A stretch of DNA of 8,454 nt from Pseudomonadota bacterium (lineage in GTDB: Bacteria > Pseudomonadota > Gammaproteobacteria > Pseudomonadales > Halieaceae): assembly GCA_030591305.1 (NCBI GenBank), contig JAUVBI010000131.1, forward strand, positions 1 through 8,454. Reading direction: 5' to 3'. The notes under the pieces were generated by a model. That model was not told the DNA's origin and did not search any database. It saw only the letters and a list, made by a program, of their open reading frames with translations. Positions 6,257-8,454 of this stretch are shown here, in pieces (position 1 is the stretch's first letter; each line of letters opens with the position of its first letter). A program made the translations under genes and the position numbers.

Positions 6257-6682
6257 ATGAGTGAATACAACAAGCCTCTCCCGGGAATGGATGGCCTGAC
6301 AAAAGAATTTTATGATTTTTGTAAAGATGAAGCACTGCATTTTCAAAAATGTACAGGCTGTGGAAGTTTTCGTCATGTGCCACGGGAAATGTGTGCACAG
6401 TGTAACTCCTTCGAGTGGGAGTGGGTGAAATCCAGTGGCAGGGGGACAATCTATAGCTGGGTCGTCATCAATCGTGCACTGCATCCAGCGTTCTATGACC
6501 CCGACCCGGATGCTGTGCCCATGGCCCCGGTTGTGGTTGAGATGGAGGAGGGCGTGCGCCTGCTCAGTAATATGGTGGACTGTACCCCCGACCAGTTGAA
6601 AATGGATATGCCCGTTGAGGTGGTCTATGAGGCCGTAACAGATGAAGTGACGCTGCCGCGTTTTCGTTGTAGCCAGGCCTGA
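6257..6682 (+). CDS. DUF35 zinc-ribbon/OB-fold protein, likely partner of the thiolase-fold enzyme
   Basis: This 141-residue protein has the standard length and two-domain form of DUF35 proteins. An N-terminal helix (TKEFYDFCKDEALHFQKC) leads to a rubredoxin-like zinc ribbon with Cys32, Cys35, Cys46 and Cys49 (CTGC and CAQC). An OB-fold follows from about residue 55 to 136 (GRGTIYSWVVINR to VTLPRF). The OB-fold in these proteins binds or orients the acyl-CoA at a thiolase-like partner, as in ChsH2 with Ltp2, BbsA with BbsB and archaeal HMG-CoA synthase complexes. It directly follows the thiolase-fold gene at a 16-base distance, which is the typical arrangement. All four zinc ligands are present, so it should be functional. 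It has no enzyme motif of its own. Confidence 0.9.
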   Translation: MSEYNKPLPGMDGLTKEFYDFCKDEALHFQKCTGCGSFRHVPREMCAQCNSFEWEWVKSSGRGTIYSWVVINRALHPAFYDPDPDAVPMAPVVVEMEEGVRLLSNMVDCTPDQLKMDMPVEVVYEAVTDEVTLPRFRCSQA

Positions 6683-6713
6683 AAAGAAACCAACAGAAAT
6701 AGAGAGCAATACT

Positions 6714-7493
6714 ATGACACCGAAAATGCCAGATACATTTAAGTACGAAAAACAGGGAAAAATAGCCATCATGACGATAAATCGTCCCGAGGCGATGAAT
6801 GCGTTCACTGAAGAAATGCTGGCGGCTATGGATGCCGCATTCGAGGATTTCCAGAAAGATGATGATCTGTGGGTGGCCATTTTTACCGGCACTGGCGATA
6901 AATCTTTTTGTTCCGGCATGGATCTTGGCGAGGCGATTCCGAAACTGAATGCAGGTGAACAATTGGGCTATGAAGACCCTACCAAGCGGCCATTCTCCGA
7001 TGTGTTCAAACCTATCATCACAGCCGTTAATGGTTTTTGTATAGCTGGCGGCATGGAGTTTATGCAGGGAACTGATATACGCATTGCCGCAGAACATGCC
7101 AGATTCGGATTGGGTGAAGTGCGTTTTGGCCTGGTTCCCTCCGGCGGTACCCATGTGCGCCTGCCGCGACAAATTCCCTGGGCGGTGGCAATGGAGCTGT
7201 TGCTCACCGGTGAGAATTTCGACGCCAGGCGCGCCTATGAGGTCGGTTTGATTAACAAGGTCGTACCGAAAGAAGACCTTATGGACGAGGCGATGAAAAT
7301 GGCGGAGAAGATTTGCAGAAACAGCCCTCTGGCGGTTCGCACGGCGAAGGAAATTGCAGTGCGCCAGCAAAATCTCGAACCGGCCTTTGTTCTGGAAAAG
7401 GCGCTGGCTGCTCGTGTATTTGGTTCACATGATGCGCAGGAAGGCCCCAGAGCCTTTATGGAGCGTCGCGAGCCTAATTTTACCGGCAAATGA
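6714..7493 (+). CDS. Enoyl-CoA hydratase/isomerase (crotonase) with both catalytic Glu
   Basis: This is a full-length 259-residue crotonase: IAIMTINRPEAMNAF (17-31), the oxyanion-hole segments SFCSGMDL (64-71) and GFCIAGGMEF (107-116), then FGLGEVRFGLVPSGGTHVRLP (131-151), LTGENFDARRAYEVGLINKVVP and a C-terminal FMERREPNFTGK. Glu115 and Glu135 match Glu144 and Glu164 of rat enoyl-CoA hydratase, so water addition to a trans-2-enoyl-CoA, or the reverse, is the expected activity. In this operon it could make the beta-hydroxyacyl-CoA used by the thiolase-fold/DUF35 pair. The ATG start has GAGAG 7 bases upstream; Met5 is a possible alternative start. The substrate cannot be told from sequence, and isomerase members of the family are not excluded. 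Confidence 0.9.
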   Translation: MTPKMPDTFKYEKQGKIAIMTINRPEAMNAFTEEMLAAMDAAFEDFQKDDDLWVAIFTGTGDKSFCSGMDLGEAIPKLNAGEQLGYEDPTKRPFSDVFKPIITAVNGFCIAGGMEFMQGTDIRIAAEHARFGLGEVRFGLVPSGGTHVRLPRQIPWAVAMELLLTGENFDARRAYEVGLINKVVPKEDLMDEAMKMAEKICRNSPLAVRTAKEIAVRQQNLEPAFVLEKALAARVFGSHDAQEGPRAFMERREPNFTGK

Positions 7494-7495
7494 AC

Positions 7496-8454
7496 ATGAA
7501 TGATCAGAAAAAAGCAACCGGGCCACTGGAAGGTCTTCGTGTCCTCGATGTGTCTACCATGCTGGCTGGGCCCTATGCCGCGACCATACTGGGTGACATG
7601 GGCGCAGATGTTATCAAAATTGAGTCCCATTACGGAGATGATAGCCGTCATCTGGGGCCCCGTCGCGGCACGGAGCGGTCCCCTTTCCTCAGCCTGAACC
7701 GCAACAAGCGGGACCTGGTGCTGGATCTTCAGCGCGAAGCAGCCCAGGAGGTTTTTGCCAGAATGGTAAAAACAGCCGATATATTGATCAGTAATGTCCG
7801 GGAACCGGCATTGACCAAGCTCGGCTTGAACTACCAGCAGGTTAAAGCGCACAAAGCTGATATTGTCTGGATAGGCGTTACCGCTTTTGGTCCCGATGGC
7901 CCCTATGCTGGCAGGCCCGGCATTGATTTTCTGGCCCAGGGCTACACCGGCGTGCTGGCCCTGAACGGGGATCCCGATGGCGCACCCGTGCGCACCGGCT
8001 TTCCAGCGGTAGATGTCATGACCTCTCTGCTGGTGAGCAATGCCGCGCTGGCTGCGCTGCGTGTACGTGACCAGACCGGTGAGGGTCAGCGCATAGAGGT
8101 CTCCCTGCTGGATGCCCTTATGCATGCCCAGGCCAGTTCAATAGGGCCCTATCTCACCGCCGAATTTATTCCCGCGCGCACCGGCAATCGCAGCCTGTAT
8201 TTTGCTCCCAGTGGCTGCTACCCCACCAAAGATGACAAATATGTTGTTATAACGACACCGGCAGAGAAGTTTTTTGGCAAACTTTGTCGCGCCCTGGATG
8301 TCCAGTGGGATTCCGAAGAGCGCTTTTGTACCATTGATAGACGTCTGGCCAATGAAGATGAGTTGGATGCAGTTATATCCAGCCGCACCAGCCAATACAA
8401 CCGTGAAGAACTGGTGGAGAAACTGATTGCAGCCGATGTGCTGACTGCACCCAT
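7496..8454 (+). CDS. Third CaiB/BaiF CoA-transferase, catalytic Asp present (3' end outside window)
   Basis: The frame opens at ATG 7496, two bases after the stop of the hydratase gene, and stays open to the right edge, giving 319 complete codons. Features are LEGLRVLDVSTMLAGPYAAT, DMGADVIKIE, NRNKRDLVLDL, VTAFGPDGPYAGRPGIDFL, TGFPAVDVMTSL and GEGQRIEVSLLDALMHAQ. Here the transferase Asp is kept, at Asp206 in LLDA, unlike the two family members at the front of the operon. The racemase His is absent (GIDFL), so a class III CoA-transferase is the best reading. It may load CoA onto the pathway's acid substrate from succinyl-CoA or a pathway product. An ATG at 7500 is in another frame. There is no clear Shine-Dalgarno site, so translation is probably coupled to the preceding gene. 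About 80 residues of normal C-terminus are missing only because the window ends. Confidence 0.9.
   Translation, partial: MNDQKKATGPLEGLRVLDVSTMLAGPYAATILGDMGADVIKIESHYGDDSRHLGPRRGTERSPFLSLNRNKRDLVLDLQREAAQEVFARMVKTADILISNVREPALTKLGLNYQQVKAHKADIVWIGVTAFGPDGPYAGRPGIDFLAQGYTGVLALNGDPDGAPVRTGFPAVDVMTSLLVSNAALAALRVRDQTGEGQRIEVSLLDALMHAQASSIGPYLTAEFIPARTGNRSLYFAPSGCYPTKDDKYVVITTPAEKFFGKLCRALDVQWDSEERFCTIDRRLANEDELDAVISSRTSQYNREELVEKLIAADVLTAP

Noticed and set aside
4984..6273. Long minus-strand open frame of 429 codons opposite the thiolase-fold gene
   Set aside because: The product is rich in His, Gly, Cys and Thr with no recognisable domain, and the plus strand carries clear family motifs throughout; it is an antisense shadow.
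1670..6682. Direct naming of the cluster as a benzylsuccinate beta-oxidation (bbs) operon
   Set aside because: CaiB pair, thiolase and DUF35 match in kind, but the pair lacks the transferase Asp, the thiolase lacks Cys, and no bbsC, bbsD or bbsG-like genes are visible.
7235..8125. Minus-strand open frame of 296 codons opposite the hydratase and third CaiB genes
   Set aside because: It spans two real plus-strand genes, has no recognisable motif and no good ribosome binding site.

Overview
The window looks like bacterial chromosome with tightly packed genes and Shine-Dalgarno sites of the AAGGAG type. Nothing in it fixes the taxon. The gene content (crotonases, CaiB/BaiF proteins, a thiolase-like protein with a DUF35 partner) and the moderate base composition suggest an aerobic proteobacterium, perhaps a marine gammaproteobacterium, but that is an impression and not a demonstrated placement. 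No tRNA, rRNA, insertion sequence, CRISPR array or clear terminator was seen.

Layout. Bases 3-377 (+) are the 3' end of a CoxG-like SRPBCC protein with a hydrophobic C-terminal tail. It converges with a minus-strand gene at 386-1399, which encodes an unusual two-part crotonase. Bases 1400-1669 separate that gene from a divergent plus-strand operon and hold the likely control region. The operon fills the rest of the window and runs off its right edge. In order it carries two adjacent paralogous CaiB/BaiF proteins (1670-2869, 2893-4098), a MenB/BadI-type crotonase (4132-5031), a thiolase-fold protein (5068-6240), a DUF35 zinc-ribbon/OB-fold protein (6257-6682), a classical enoyl-CoA hydratase (6714-7493) and a third CaiB/BaiF protein (7496 to the edge). 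Gaps are 2-36 bases, so co-transcription is very likely.

How the genes may work together. All operon products belong to families that act on CoA thioesters. A consistent reading is a catabolic route for an unidentified carboxylic acid, possibly alicyclic: CoA loading by a class III transferase, hydration by an enoyl-CoA hydratase, C-C cleavage by the thiolase-fold/DUF35 pair, and a ring-opening or Dieckmann-type step by the MenB/BadI-like enzyme. No acyl-CoA dehydrogenase, CoA ligase or hydroxyacyl-CoA dehydrogenase lies inside the window, so any such steps must be encoded elsewhere.

The most interesting point is that several members look catalytically reprogrammed. The first two CaiB/BaiF proteins have Ala and Gly where class III CoA-transferases carry the catalytic Asp, while the third keeps it. 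The thiolase-fold protein lacks both thiolase cysteines, keeps the histidine, and has a Tyr in the NEAF-motif position, as expected for Ltp2-like side-chain-cleaving aldolases that pair with DUF35 proteins. The MenB/BadI-like protein has a rearranged active-site loop. These residue assignments are alignments made by eye from memory of the families and need computed alignments.
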